In this document: piece by piece, positions 32,838-39,848 of the stretch
How positions within the stretch are numbered: position 1 is the first letter of the stretch
How the letters are laid out: every line of letters starts with the position of its first letter
DNA from: Candidatus Krumholzibacteriota bacterium
GTDB taxonomy: Bacteria > Krumholzibacteriota > Krumholzibacteriia > Krumholzibacteriales > Krumholzibacteriaceae
DNA: 39,848 bases
Assembly: GCA_030667985.1 (NCBI GenBank)
Contig: DAOUUU010000007.1
Location: 1-39,848, forward strand
Direction: 5' to 3'
Notes under the pieces: model-generated
Databases searched by the model: none
Seen by the model: only the letters and a program-made list of their open reading frames with translations
What the model was told of the DNA's origin: nothing
Program-made: the position numbers and the translations under genes

Positions 32838-33617
32838 ATGAAACAGGTAATGACCATGCGAGGCGGCATAACGGCGGCACTCTTCGTTTGCTTTTGCATG
32901 CTGCTCATCCTCCCCTCCACAGCGGTAACGAAGAAAGGGGATGGAGGAAAACGCCTGCTCGAGCAATCGGTGGAGGCGATGGGAGGAATGAAGGCCTTGC
33001 GGGGTTGGACGACGATGACGTCCACGGGGATCCTGAACCAGTTCAGGCCGGGTTGGGGCACGCTCAAGGCGAACTGTTCGAGACATATCAAGAAGCCGGA
33101 CAAGGCCAGGGAAGAGCGCGATTTCAGCGCGTACGACCACCCCTTCTTCTACAACTACTACCTGAACGGCGAGGACGCCTGGATGTTCGTCAATATGTCG
33201 GCCAGAGAGCATCCAACGGTGACCAAGGCGATGAAAGATCTAATAAGAACGATAGACGAGACAGCCTATTACGCCGAGGAATGCGACACATTCTTCATAG
33301 TCGAGGACGTTCCCGACGATTCTCTCTTCAGCGGCTCGTCGATTGACCGTATCGGTGTCGTCGATCAGGGGGATACGCTCCTGTTCGATCTGAGCAAGGA
33401 GACCCATCTCCCCGTCAGGAGGATCGAGAAGAACGGCACCGCGCACATCATCCTGAACGATTACCGTGAGACTGGCGGCCTGATAGTCCCGTTCCACCTG
33501 GAGGTCTTCGAACCCCAGCAGGGAATGTCGACCGAATATATCTGGAAGGAGATCCTCTTCGACGTTGAGATCGATGACGCGATCTTCGAGGAGAACAGGC
33601 CCGCTAAAAAAGAATGA
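32838..33617 (+). CDS. Secreted LolA/outer-membrane lipoprotein-sorting-like protein
   Basis: A 259-residue exported protein with a signal peptide (about 1-30) followed by a beta-rich domain. The opening 'GGKRLLEQSVEAMGGMKALRGWTT' and later 'LPVRRIEKNGTAHIILNDYRE' resemble the LolA-like fold, also used by MucB/RseB-type sensors and by single-gene exported proteins that bind lipids or hydrophobic ligands. The specific role is unknown. GGAG lies seven bases before the ATG. It is the last gene of the S9/AKR cluster and converges with the site-2 protease gene, seven bases apart. Confidence 0.6.
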   Translation: MKQVMTMRGGITAALFVCFCMLLILPSTAVTKKGDGGKRLLEQSVEAMGGMKALRGWTTMTSTGILNQFRPGWGTLKANCSRHIKKPDKAREERDFSAYDHPFFYNYYLNGEDAWMFVNMSAREHPTVTKAMKDLIRTIDETAYYAEECDTFFIVEDVPDDSLFSGSSIDRIGVVDQGDTLLFDLSKETHLPVRRIEKNGTAHIILNDYRETGGLIVPFHLEVFEPQQGMSTEYIWKEILFDVEIDDAIFEENRPAKKE

Positions 33618-33624
33618 GAACGGA

Positions 33625-34749
33625 TCATTCGCCGAGATATGACAACAGTTTCAAGGCCTCCATAAGATCGCGCCTTGTCACGATACCGACGACTGCGCCT
33701 TCTTCATCCAGGACGGGCAGTCTGCCATAACCTCTTTTCATGATCAGATCCACGACCTTCCCGGCAGGATCGAATGGGCGGAGCGCGAAACGCATCATAT
33801 CCCTGTCCATCACCTCGTCGACCGTCACGTTCGACCAGTGTTCCCTGTCGATATGTTTTACGTGCTTGAGCGACACGACGCCGATGACCCTTCCCCCCTC
33901 TATGACTGGATAGGAATCGTAGTGATGCTTGAGGAAATAATCATCGACGAGTGACTGCAGGGTCGTCGAAGCATCGGCTGTTACGACATTCGTCCTCATA
34001 ACATCCGCGACTCGAAGGTGCCCTATCGCCTCCCTGAAAGCGACGTTCGCGTAGCTCGTCTGCGCCGCCTGATACAGGAAAAATCCAATAAAGACCATCC
34101 AGATCCCGCCGATGAAATTGCCGGCGAAGAAATTGATGAATCCGAGGACGATCAGCAGGACGGCGAAACCCTTTCCCACCCTGCTAGCGATCCTCGTGGC
34201 CCTTGTGATATTACCTGTCTTGTACCATATGACCGACCTGAGTATTCTGCCGCCGTCCAATGGAAAACCGGGAACCATATTAAACACGAGTACGATAATA
34301 TTGATCCTCATCAGCGACCTCAGAAGAGCAAAGGCCACAGTGCTTTCGCGAAATAGAAGCGAGATCCCATAGAAGGCGAGGGCAATCAGGACGGTCATTG
34401 CCGGACCGGCGGCAGCGATCTTGAGCTCGCTCAGCGGCTTGTCCACATCCCGCCCCATCTGGGCCACACCACCGAACATGAAGAGCGTGATCTTCTTGAT
34501 CGGCACGCCGTTCCTGGTGGCGACGATCGAATGACTGAACTCGTGCATCAGAATGGAGAGAAAGAGCAGAATGGCCGTCATGAAACCGAGGATCCAGAGC
34601 TTGAGCGGATCAAAGGCACCTGGATGGATCGAGGGATAATACCTGGTCGAAAAGGTCCATGTCATGAGCGCAAGCACGAACAACCAGCTCATATTGACAT
34701 AGACCGGTATGCCCCACAGCTTGAAGAGCCGGATATTCGTATTGAGCAT
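33625..34749 (-). CDS. Site-2 protease-type M50 metalloprotease with two CBS domains
   Basis: A 374-residue membrane protease. The zinc motif is His69-Glu70-x-x-His73 in the membrane, and Asp165 in 'NMVPGFPLDGGRIL' supplies the third ligand. Four to six hydrophobic segments surround these. The C-terminal half (about 247-372) holds two CBS domains ('VADVMRTNVVTADASTTLQ', 'VDEVMDRDMMRFALRP'), which bind adenosine nucleotides and may gate activity. Site-2 proteases cleave transmembrane regulators or remnant signal peptides. It lies 38 bases after panD on the same strand, perhaps in one operon. The ribosome site before the ATG at 34749 is modest. Confidence 0.9.
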   Translation of the reverse strand: MLNTNIRLFKLWGIPVYVNMSWLFVLALMTWTFSTRYYPSIHPGAFDPLKLWILGFMTAILLFLSILMHEFSHSIVATRNGVPIKKITLFMFGGVAQMGRDVDKPLSELKIAAAGPAMTVLIALAFYGISLLFRESTVAFALLRSLMRINIIVLVFNMVPGFPLDGGRILRSVIWYKTGNITRATRIASRVGKGFAVLLIVLGFINFFAGNFIGGIWMVFIGFFLYQAAQTSYANVAFREAIGHLRVADVMRTNVVTADASTTLQSLVDDYFLKHHYDSYPVIEGGRVIGVVSLKHVKHIDREHWSNVTVDEVMDRDMMRFALRPFDPAGKVVDLIMKRGYGRLPVLDEEGAVVGIVTRRDLMEALKLLSYLGE

Positions 34750-34787
34750 CGTCTATCTCCGGGATCGTGCAGAGCAGGTGATTACTT

Positions 34788-35141
34788 CTAGAAGCCGTTC
34801 TTGTAGCGGACAAAGTGATTGCCGCCGTCGACTTCGGCTAGGAGGGGGCTGATCTCGGACGAGATCCAGGTGAAGGCCATGATATCGATCTCGTCCCCTT
34901 CGCTGATGAGATGGGCGGCTGCGCCGTTCATACCGATGACCCCGCTGCCCCGCTCGCCTTTGATCACGTAGGTCTCCAGGCGCTGGCCGTTCGTCCGATC
35001 GACTATAACGACACTCTCGTTCTCGGCCAGATTGGTCTTATCGATCAGGTCCTGATCTATCGTTATACTGCCTACGTACCTCAGATCCGCCTGTGTCACG
35101 GTCGCCTTGAGAATCATCGATTTGAGCATCATCCGCTTCAT
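34788..35141 (-). CDS. panD: PanD-family aspartate 1-decarboxylase with unusual Lys9 and His11 replacements
   Basis: A 117-residue pyruvoyl enzyme precursor of the PanD family, which makes beta-alanine for pantothenate. The self-cleavage site Gly24-Ser25 ('RYVGSITID') is intact, as are Arg54, Thr57, Tyr58 and Asn72 in E. coli numbering. The N-terminal strand reads 'KSMILKATVT' where normal PanD has 'KSKIHRATVT': Lys9 is Met (AAG to ATG) and His11 is Leu (CAC to CTC), each a single A-to-T change. Lys9 helps bind the substrate carboxylate in PanD, so normal aspartate decarboxylation may be impaired. It lies 99 bases after the ligase-PanD fusion, which keeps Lys and His at these places. An upstream ribosome site is weak. 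Confidence 0.82.
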   Translation of the reverse strand: MKRMMLKSMILKATVTQADLRYVGSITIDQDLIDKTNLAENESVVIVDRTNGQRLETYVIKGERGSGVIGMNGAAAHLISEGDEIDIMAFTWISSEISPLLAEVDGGNHFVRYKNGF

Positions 35142-35240
35142 ATTGATCCGCTTTCGAATATCAATTTCAGGTTCCTCCGCTTGGGCGCAAATAATATAAC
35201 CAATCGGCCGCTCGGGATAAAGAGTGTTTTGAGCTGGATA

Positions 35241-36743
35241 TCAGATAATCTCGCCGGCGCTCTCGGTCAGGTAGCGTACGAACCTGTTCCGCTCGTCCAC
35301 GAGTATATTCTCAAAGCTCTTTTCCGAGCCGTCCGACCAGGCAAAAGCCATGATACTCACCTCGTCGCCCGCGCAAATATGCCTCGATGCCGCGCCGCAA
35401 GCTGTGATCTCGCCGCTTTCCCTTTCCCCCTTCACGGCGAAGGTCTCGACCCTCGCCCCGTTAGTGTTGTCGACGATGAGCACCTTTTCCCCATCCGAGA
35501 TATTTGTCAGCTCGAGGAGTTTTTCGTCCACGACCAGACAATCCATCTCCTCCGGTTTCTCCCCGGTGATCCTGGCCTTGTGGATCTTGGATTTAACGAC
35601 CAGGCGATCCTCCGTACCGGATCCGGCGGAGGGGGCTCTTCCATCATGAGCGGGCGGTTTTTCGTCCATCGGCCTGAATGACCGGCCCTCGATACGTTCG
35701 AGAAGAGGGAATCCCCTGCCGCATGAGCACTTGCGGTCTGATTGGATGACGAGATCCCCCGTCCGGTACCTGATAAAAGGCGCGTATCGATTCATGAGGT
35801 CGGTGACGACCAGCTCGCCTACCTCTCCCGGTTTCACCGGTTCATAGTCCTCGCCCAGGACCTCGGCGTATATGAGGTCCGAAAAGAGGTGAAGCCCGGA
35901 ATGTTCGGGGCATTCATGCGCCACACAGTCGAATTCCGTAGTGCTGTAGCGATCAAATACTGGACAACCGAAGAACCGCTCGATCGTCTCGCGCTGCTCG
36001 AGCGAAAGCGTCTCGCCTCTCGTGATGACGGCGGTGGGTGCTATTCCTCCCAATCCCTCTTTCGTGCAGAAACGGCAAAAGAGTAGGAGAGAGGACGGAT
36101 ACCCGACGATGACGGCCGGGCCGTATCTCTTTAGCCTCTTCGCGTAGCGGCGCATTAAATCGTCCGACATATCCAACGTCGAAAGGCAGATAACGTTGTT
36201 GAAGTAATTCCTCAGGCCTTCCAGAAGGCGCTCTTTGAAGAAACGGGCAGGCGGATGCTCCCAGAGAATAGCCTGCCGGTCCCCCACATCGATACCGGCC
36301 CACCGCAAGCTTCTGAGCGTATTGGCCCGCCTCGCCGGTCCCGAAGCCACATCTCCGAAGAAGTAGAGCGCCTCTCCGGTCCTGCCGCTCGTTCTATAAG
36401 GAAAGCCTCTCCGCGTCGGATCGGTCGTGATTATGCGATTTCCCGCCTCCCGTATCAAAGCTTTTGTTAGAAGTGGTATGCTGCGAAAGTCATCCGGATT
36501 CGATATACCGTCCGGCATGATTCCGCGCGCCTTGAAAAGTTCAGAATAGTAGGGTACGTATTTCGCGGCCGTCACGAGAAGATCTAGGAGCCTGTGCCAC
36601 TGGAGTTCCTCGAGATCCTCGTTGGGGAGCCACTGATTCTGCTCGAACTCCTCCAGCATCGGAAGCAGCTCGTCTCCCCGAAGCCCCCGGTAGATCGGGT
36701 AGACGACATTCCTTACGATCGGAGGATGCAGCGGAGGAACCAT
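35241..36743 (-). CDS. PaaK/CapK-type AMP-ligase fused to a PanD-like domain with Cys at the cleavage position
   Basis: A 500-residue protein. Residues 1-358 form a phenylacetate-CoA-ligase/CapK-type adenylation body: P-loop 'YRTSGRTGEA' (116-125), 'DRYSTTEFDC' (264-273), 'RYRTGDL' (325-331) and 'CSCGRGFPLLERIEGR'. The usual mobile C-terminal subdomain is absent; after a flexible linker (359-378) comes a PanD-like domain (379-492). There Lys386, His388, Arg431 and Thr434 match PanD Lys9, His11, Arg54 and Thr57, but Ser25 is Cys402, Gly24 is Asp401, Tyr58 is Phe435 and Asn72 is Cys449. So it cannot mature as a normal decarboxylase. The start chosen is ATG 36743 (AAGGGA upstream); a TTG at 36776 lacks a ribosome site. 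Confidence 0.85.
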   Translation of the reverse strand: MVPPLHPPIVRNVVYPIYRGLRGDELLPMLEEFEQNQWLPNEDLEELQWHRLLDLLVTAAKYVPYYSELFKARGIMPDGISNPDDFRSIPLLTKALIREAGNRIITTDPTRRGFPYRTSGRTGEALYFFGDVASGPARRANTLRSLRWAGIDVGDRQAILWEHPPARFFKERLLEGLRNYFNNVICLSTLDMSDDLMRRYAKRLKRYGPAVIVGYPSSLLLFCRFCTKEGLGGIAPTAVITRGETLSLEQRETIERFFGCPVFDRYSTTEFDCVAHECPEHSGLHLFSDLIYAEVLGEDYEPVKPGEVGELVVTDLMNRYAPFIRYRTGDLVIQSDRKCSCGRGFPLLERIEGRSFRPMDEKPPAHDGRAPSAGSGTEDRLVVKSKIHKARITGEKPEEMDCLVVDEKLLELTNISDGEKVLIVDNTNGARVETFAVKGERESGEITACGAASRHICAGDEVSIMAFAWSDGSEKSFENILVDERNRFVRYLTESAGEII

Positions 36744-36782
36744 AGACTGAAAATCCCTTCGGACAGGCCAAATCAATATCGT

Positions 36783-36810
36783 AACATATATGATAATTTA
36801 TAGTTGTGAA
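36783..36810 (-). promoter_or_regulatory. Candidate promoter of the ligase-PanD fusion
   Basis: On the minus strand TTCACA (36805-36810), a 16-base spacer and TATGTT (36783-36788). The predicted start falls at about the TTG at 36776, which favours the ATG at 36743 as the translated start. Confidence 0.4.
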
Positions 36811-36895
36811 GCCTTCAAGCCAATAATCATGCCCGGCGCACGCGCCCCCAGGAGTTGATTCTCCACGGTATCAGGCGCATTTTCGTTTATTGTCC

Positions 36896-37891
36896 TCATT
36901 CCCGCCGCTGGCAGATCCCTACAACGAAATCGTCATCGACACCACCGGCAGAGAGCATCTCGTCCTCCGCCTCGAAACAGGTCCGCAGCAGCTGCTTCGT
37001 CTCCTCATCGTCCCTCATGAAATTATGCGCGATATCCTTGAAGAGGAGCTGGAGAACATTTCCTCCGAATCCCCGGACATCGGCGAAGCGCATCATCCGT
37101 TCGATGAGCGGTAGTATCCTACTCGATTCCTTCGCCTCTGTCGAGTCGTAGAGCATCATACCGAGCCGCCCGGGGCGATGAACACGCCTCTTTACCGTGC
37201 CGCTCTTCCACCTGACCCTGTAACGCTCGGGAAGGCGGGCGAGCAGACCGTTCACGGCATCGAGCTGATCGTCTGTCCATTGAAAACGTGAGGGCCCGAC
37301 GAATTCGTTGAAGACGAACCACCCGTCCGGCTTGAGGGCACCGATTATCCTCTCGATGGCCGATTCCAGCGGGGAGAAATGATGGAGCGACTGCCTGACC
37401 ATAACCATATCGTAAGCCTCATGCGGCATTTCGACCGAGAACACATCGCCCACGGCATAATCTACAATATTTCCATGATCTGCGACAGCAGCCCTCTCGC
37501 GCGCTTGCTCTATCCGGGAGTGCGACAGATCATACGCGTCAATCGATTCGAAAAATCCTTTGGAGGCGAGCTCGAGCTCGTTGTGTCCGGTACCGCATCC
37601 GAGGGCGAGCCCTTTGAGTTTTTTCCCCGCTCCGATGTGCTGGCGGTGGAAATATGTAAAATAATCGGTGTTCACGTCTCCGGTCATCATTAGGTTCCAG
37701 CGCGCTCTGACTTCTGGTATCTCCCACCAGTGTCTCTCCGAACATTCGGTATGTCCCCACGGCTTATCGGGACGGCCGCGAAGGATTCTCTCGAAGATAT
37801 CCCTTGTCCGGCCCTGCCTGATCTTCTCGTTGAGCGCCGAAATATCATGGATATTGAAGAGATTGTCGAACACGGTGATAGAACCCCGCAC
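36896..37891 (-). CDS. SAM-dependent class I methyltransferase
   Basis: A 331-residue protein with a Rossmann-type methyltransferase core. 'LKGLALGCGTGHNELELA' is motif I, 'IDAYDLSHSRIEQARE' is motif II with the acidic ribose-binding Asp, and 'YDMVMVRQSLHHFSPLE' and 'LKPDGWFVFNEFVG' follow. A novel-looking N-terminal domain (about 1-85; 'GRPDKPWGHTECSERHWWEI') and a C-terminal helical part flank it. The substrate is unknown. The start is GTG at 37891, one base after the stop of the DUF3147 gene, so translation is coupled. It ends about 150 bases before the ligase-PanD gene begins. Confidence 0.85.
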   Translation of the reverse strand: MRGSITVFDNLFNIHDISALNEKIRQGRTRDIFERILRGRPDKPWGHTECSERHWWEIPEVRARWNLMMTGDVNTDYFTYFHRQHIGAGKKLKGLALGCGTGHNELELASKGFFESIDAYDLSHSRIEQARERAAVADHGNIVDYAVGDVFSVEMPHEAYDMVMVRQSLHHFSPLESAIERIIGALKPDGWFVFNEFVGPSRFQWTDDQLDAVNGLLARLPERYRVRWKSGTVKRRVHRPGRLGMMLYDSTEAKESSRILPLIERMMRFADVRGFGGNVLQLLFKDIAHNFMRDDEETKQLLRTCFEAEDEMLSAGGVDDDFVVGICQRRE

Positions 37892-37892
37892 G

Positions 37893-38225
37893 CTACCGCA
37901 AGAAAATCTGATGCACGACGGCTCCTATAACCCACGCGCCGAAGCTCGCCGCGAGTATCATTCCAAACGGAAGCTGCTTTTTGAAGGCAAAATAGGCCAC
38001 GATGAAAAACAGTATGCTGGGAACGATACCCCAGAGGGCGCCCTTCGTGTAGCGGCCCAGCAGTTCGAAATTCCCGCGGTTGTCGCTGTAGAGCCAGATC
38101 AGGATGATTGCGCCGGTCAGTGGCATCGTCGCTAGCAACCCTCCAAGAGTCGGGAATCTGCGCCCGATCTGCGTAACAAGGACGATGATTACGATACTGA
38201 TCAAGAGCTTTAGGACAAACTGCAC
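37893..38225 (-). CDS. DUF3147-family small membrane protein, GTG start
   Basis: A 110-residue protein with four hydrophobic segments filling almost its whole length ('LLISIVIIVLVTQIG', 'GGLLATMPLTGAIILIWLY', 'IVPSILFFIVAYFAF', 'ILAASFGAWVIGAVV'). The 'FPTLGGLLATMPLTG' segment and overall size match the DUF3147 family of unknown function. The GTG start at 38225 is supported by AGAGG six bases upstream. It is translationally coupled to the methyltransferase. It could be a small transporter or efflux subunit, but nothing in the sequence decides. Confidence 0.75.
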   Translation of the reverse strand: MQFVLKLLISIVIIVLVTQIGRRFPTLGGLLATMPLTGAIILIWLYSDNRGNFELLGRYTKGALWGIVPSILFFIVAYFAFKKQLPFGMILAASFGAWVIGAVVHQIFLR

Positions 38226-38388
38226 GATTACCTCTCCCTCGAAGAGAGCAGTCTCATAGTCTGTTTATCGATAGTATTCCCCTGGCAGTTGAGCTTGTCT
38301 AGAGAAAAAGGTGGGGGCCAACCAGGCCATCTGCTCGAAAGGCCACTAACCTGCAGCCGCGAACACTTTGTAAGGCGAAGGACAATTA

Positions 38389-39540
38389 CTAGTTATCTTT
38401 ATATGTTATATTAATTATATCCAAGCACATGTATGTAATCTGAACTGTACGTTTTGCCGGTGAGAGAATATTTACTTCAACAAGCTTTTCCAAGTCAGCC
38501 TTGGCTGTGGGGAAAGAAACATCATACTTTTTTGTGACATGCGGGATACGTATCACTGGAGAAACAAACAATTCATCAACGATAGCCCCTAATCTATAGC
38601 TGCCGCCAATCTCTTTTACTTGGTCTTTAAATCTATTCCAGAGTCCAAGAAGGGCATCGCATCGTTTCTCAGTGTCTTTTGCTTGATGGATTACTCCTAT
38701 TAGACAAAATTCGATCCAGGTTTCCCAATCTCCCTTTGCACTAACATTAAACAGATTTTCCATGTATGCATCTTTATTATTGTCAAAATATGCGCTCATA
38801 TATAACCATTGATTCGATAATCCGCACCATTCAGATATCATTATTGCCAATAACAATCTGCCGACTCTACCGTTTCCATCTCTAAAGGGATGGATAACCT
38901 CAAATTGATAATGGACTAGAAATGCATTTACTAAAAGATCGTACTTGTTGCCTTCATGCAAGTATTTCTCAAATGAATCCAGACATTCAGCCAAACAATC
39001 TGGTGGAGGCGGAACAAAATGAGCTGGTCTTCCAATCTGATTCTGTAATCTACGAAAAGACCCCGGATCCTTCTCGGCACCCCTTACTCCATCCATTAGT
39101 ATTCGATGAAGTTCTCTAATTAATCTTAACGATAATGGCAATTTCTCATGAGAATAATACCTCGATCTTAGTGCTACTCCATAATTGAACACTTCCCTGT
39201 AGGCATTTATTGGATCCGATTCCGAACTAGGATATTTCGGATCAATTTCAAATATCAATTGCTTCTCGGGTTCAGTAATCGTACCTTCCAATCTAGAAGA
39301 TTTCTGGGCTTCACGATTCTGAAGAGGTCGAATTAGAAGTTGGTGATTTGGCAAATGTTTTGCAGTTCCATCCAAATTCCCCAAAGCCGTCCTTGCCTCA
39401 ACGAGGAGCGGCCATAGTCTTTCCGGCCAACACCATTCCGGTGGAAGACTATCTGGAACAAAGGCATGCGTCACACCTGGGACTCCACTTATTGATTCCA
39501 AGCGACCTGTACTTTTATCTGTGAATTTTGAGATGTCCAT
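38389..39540 (-). CDS. Fic-family protein AMPylase with N-terminal inhibitory motif
   Basis: A 383-residue Fic protein. The active-site motif His217-Pro-Phe-Arg-Asp-Gly-Asn-Gly-Arg (217-228) is complete, so transfer of AMP or a related group from a nucleotide to a protein hydroxyl is expected. The class II inhibitory helix motif Ser81-x-x-x-Glu85-Gly86 is present upstream, which keeps such enzymes inactive until relieved. The C-terminal part (about 310-383) looks like a winged helix ('VTKKYDVSFPTAKADLEKLV'), as in DNA-linked Fic proteins. The gene is clearly more AT-rich than its neighbours and is flanked by hairpin-rich DNA, suggesting horizontal transfer. Targets are unknown; no antitoxin gene is adjacent. 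Confidence 0.9.
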   Translation of the reverse strand: MDISKFTDKSTGRLESISGVPGVTHAFVPDSLPPEWCWPERLWPLLVEARTALGNLDGTAKHLPNHQLLIRPLQNREAQKSSRLEGTITEPEKQLIFEIDPKYPSSESDPINAYREVFNYGVALRSRYYSHEKLPLSLRLIRELHRILMDGVRGAEKDPGSFRRLQNQIGRPAHFVPPPPDCLAECLDSFEKYLHEGNKYDLLVNAFLVHYQFEVIHPFRDGNGRVGRLLLAIMISEWCGLSNQWLYMSAYFDNNKDAYMENLFNVSAKGDWETWIEFCLIGVIHQAKDTEKRCDALLGLWNRFKDQVKEIGGSYRLGAIVDELFVSPVIRIPHVTKKYDVSFPTAKADLEKLVEVNILSPAKRTVQITYMCLDIINITYKDN

Positions 39541-39647
39541 CAGCCTGCCACCTTCGCAGAACTTATTGATAATTCATCACTTATAGATTTGTGCAGATTT
39601 TACCCCATTCGTCACCAAAGTCAACATTAAAATTATCTGGCCTTTTC

Positions 39648-39685
39648 TTTAATCAGGCGAGCTTCGATTAAAATTGCTTTAATCG
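39648..39685. repeat. Alternating TTTAATC/GATTAAA inverted repeats upstream of fic
   Basis: TTTAATC (39648-39654), GATTAAA (39666-39672) and TTTAATC (39678-39684). The middle copy can pair with either neighbour: CGATTAAA-ATTGC-TTTAATCG (39665-39685) is a perfect 8-bp stem. About 108 bases upstream of the fic ATG; a candidate operator or attenuator. Confidence 0.5.
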
Positions 39686-39747
39686 CACTTCTAACTGATT
39701 ATCTATTACTATGTTGTAGGAATTGGGGAAATGTACGTTTTTCGCCT

Positions 39748-39799
39748 AACGGACTGCCGTTTCCCGTGCAGAAGTGGGCGGATCAGTCGATACGCCCAC
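39748..39799. repeat. Two GC-rich hairpins near the window end
   Basis: AACGG-ACTG-CCGTT (39748-39761) and GTGGGCG with CGCCCAC around a 12-base loop (39774-39799). Both are perfect. They stand in an AT-rich context with no U-tract, so they are not obvious terminators. Confidence 0.45.
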
Positions 39800-39848
39800 A
39801 TAGCAATAGAGTAACTTTAAAACCTTTTGTTAACAGATATTTAGAATA

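Larger units (their letters stand above)
39541..39848. other. AT-rich intergenic end region with several inverted repeats
   Basis: No gene seen in the 308 bases to the window edge. It contains three alternating copies of TTTAATC/GATTAAA, and two GC-rich perfect hairpins further on (39748-39761 and 39774-39799). It probably holds the fic promoter and the boundary of an acquired segment. Confidence 0.5.

Noticed and set aside
39744-39800. GCCTAAC followed by hairpins, like an integron attC site
   Set aside because: The RYYYAAC core is present but no matching GTTRRRY core follows before the window edge, and no integrase is seen.

Overview
The window is GC-rich, densely packed bacterial DNA with no rRNA, tRNA or CRISPR array that I could see. 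A Por-type C-terminal sorting domain on a secreted protein (25784-26470) points to the FCB superphylum (Bacteroidota relatives such as Krumholzibacteriota, Eisenbacteria or Latescibacterota). Many rubredoxin and rubrerythrin-type proteins, a COG2231 glycosylase with an Fe-S cluster, an Fe-S aldo/keto reductase and OPT and S9 peptide-utilisation genes suggest an anaerobic or microaerophilic heterotroph. The lineage is an inference from these traits.

Layout. 402-746: a lone PAS-domain protein ending at a two-way terminator. 818-4317 (minus): a peroxide/oxygen-defence operon read perR, rubredoxin-flavin reductase, a ferritin-like/SpoIIE phosphatase fusion, a rubrerythrin-like protein, two tiny stand-alone rubredoxins, and a second rubrerythrin-like protein. 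4575-5255 (minus): a MagIII-like DNA glycosylase. 5450-8497 (plus): a tightly overlapped nickel ECF transporter operon nikM-N-Q-O ending in nikR, with a NikR-type operator at its promoter. 8579-10120: an AbgT-family transporter. 10227-15999: a CusC-B-A type copper/silver efflux system. 16068-19661: a glycosyltransferase, a degenerate prepilin-peptidase-like membrane protein, a DUF192 protein and an exported MEMO protein. 19846-22987: an MFS transporter, then a DhnA-type aldolase with a zinc dehydrogenase. 23162-26470: a small Cys-rich protein, a secreted cohesin-like metallopeptidase and the sorting-domain protein. 26492-33617: a dimethylargininase, an OPT transporter (minus), an S9 peptidase, a Tat-exported Fe-S aldo/keto reductase and a LolA-like secreted protein. 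33625-38225 (minus): a DUF3147 membrane protein, a methyltransferase, an AMP-ligase fused to a PanD-like domain, a separate PanD, and a site-2 protease with CBS domains. 38389-39540 (minus): a Fic protein in AT-rich, hairpin-rich, probably acquired DNA.

The two strongest leads for something undescribed are fusions. The first (2275-3270) joins a half ferritin-like di-iron bundle to a complete SpoIIE/RsbU-type phosphatase inside a PerR operon, which suggests a direct oxidant-to-partner-switch signalling enzyme. The second (35241-36743) is a PaaK/CapK-type adenylating enzyme whose mobile C-terminal subdomain is replaced by an aspartate-decarboxylase (PanD) fold with Cys at the self-cleavage Ser. 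Next to it is a PanD that keeps the cleavage Ser but has lost Lys9 and His11, which the fusion retains. The two look like complementary halves of one system.
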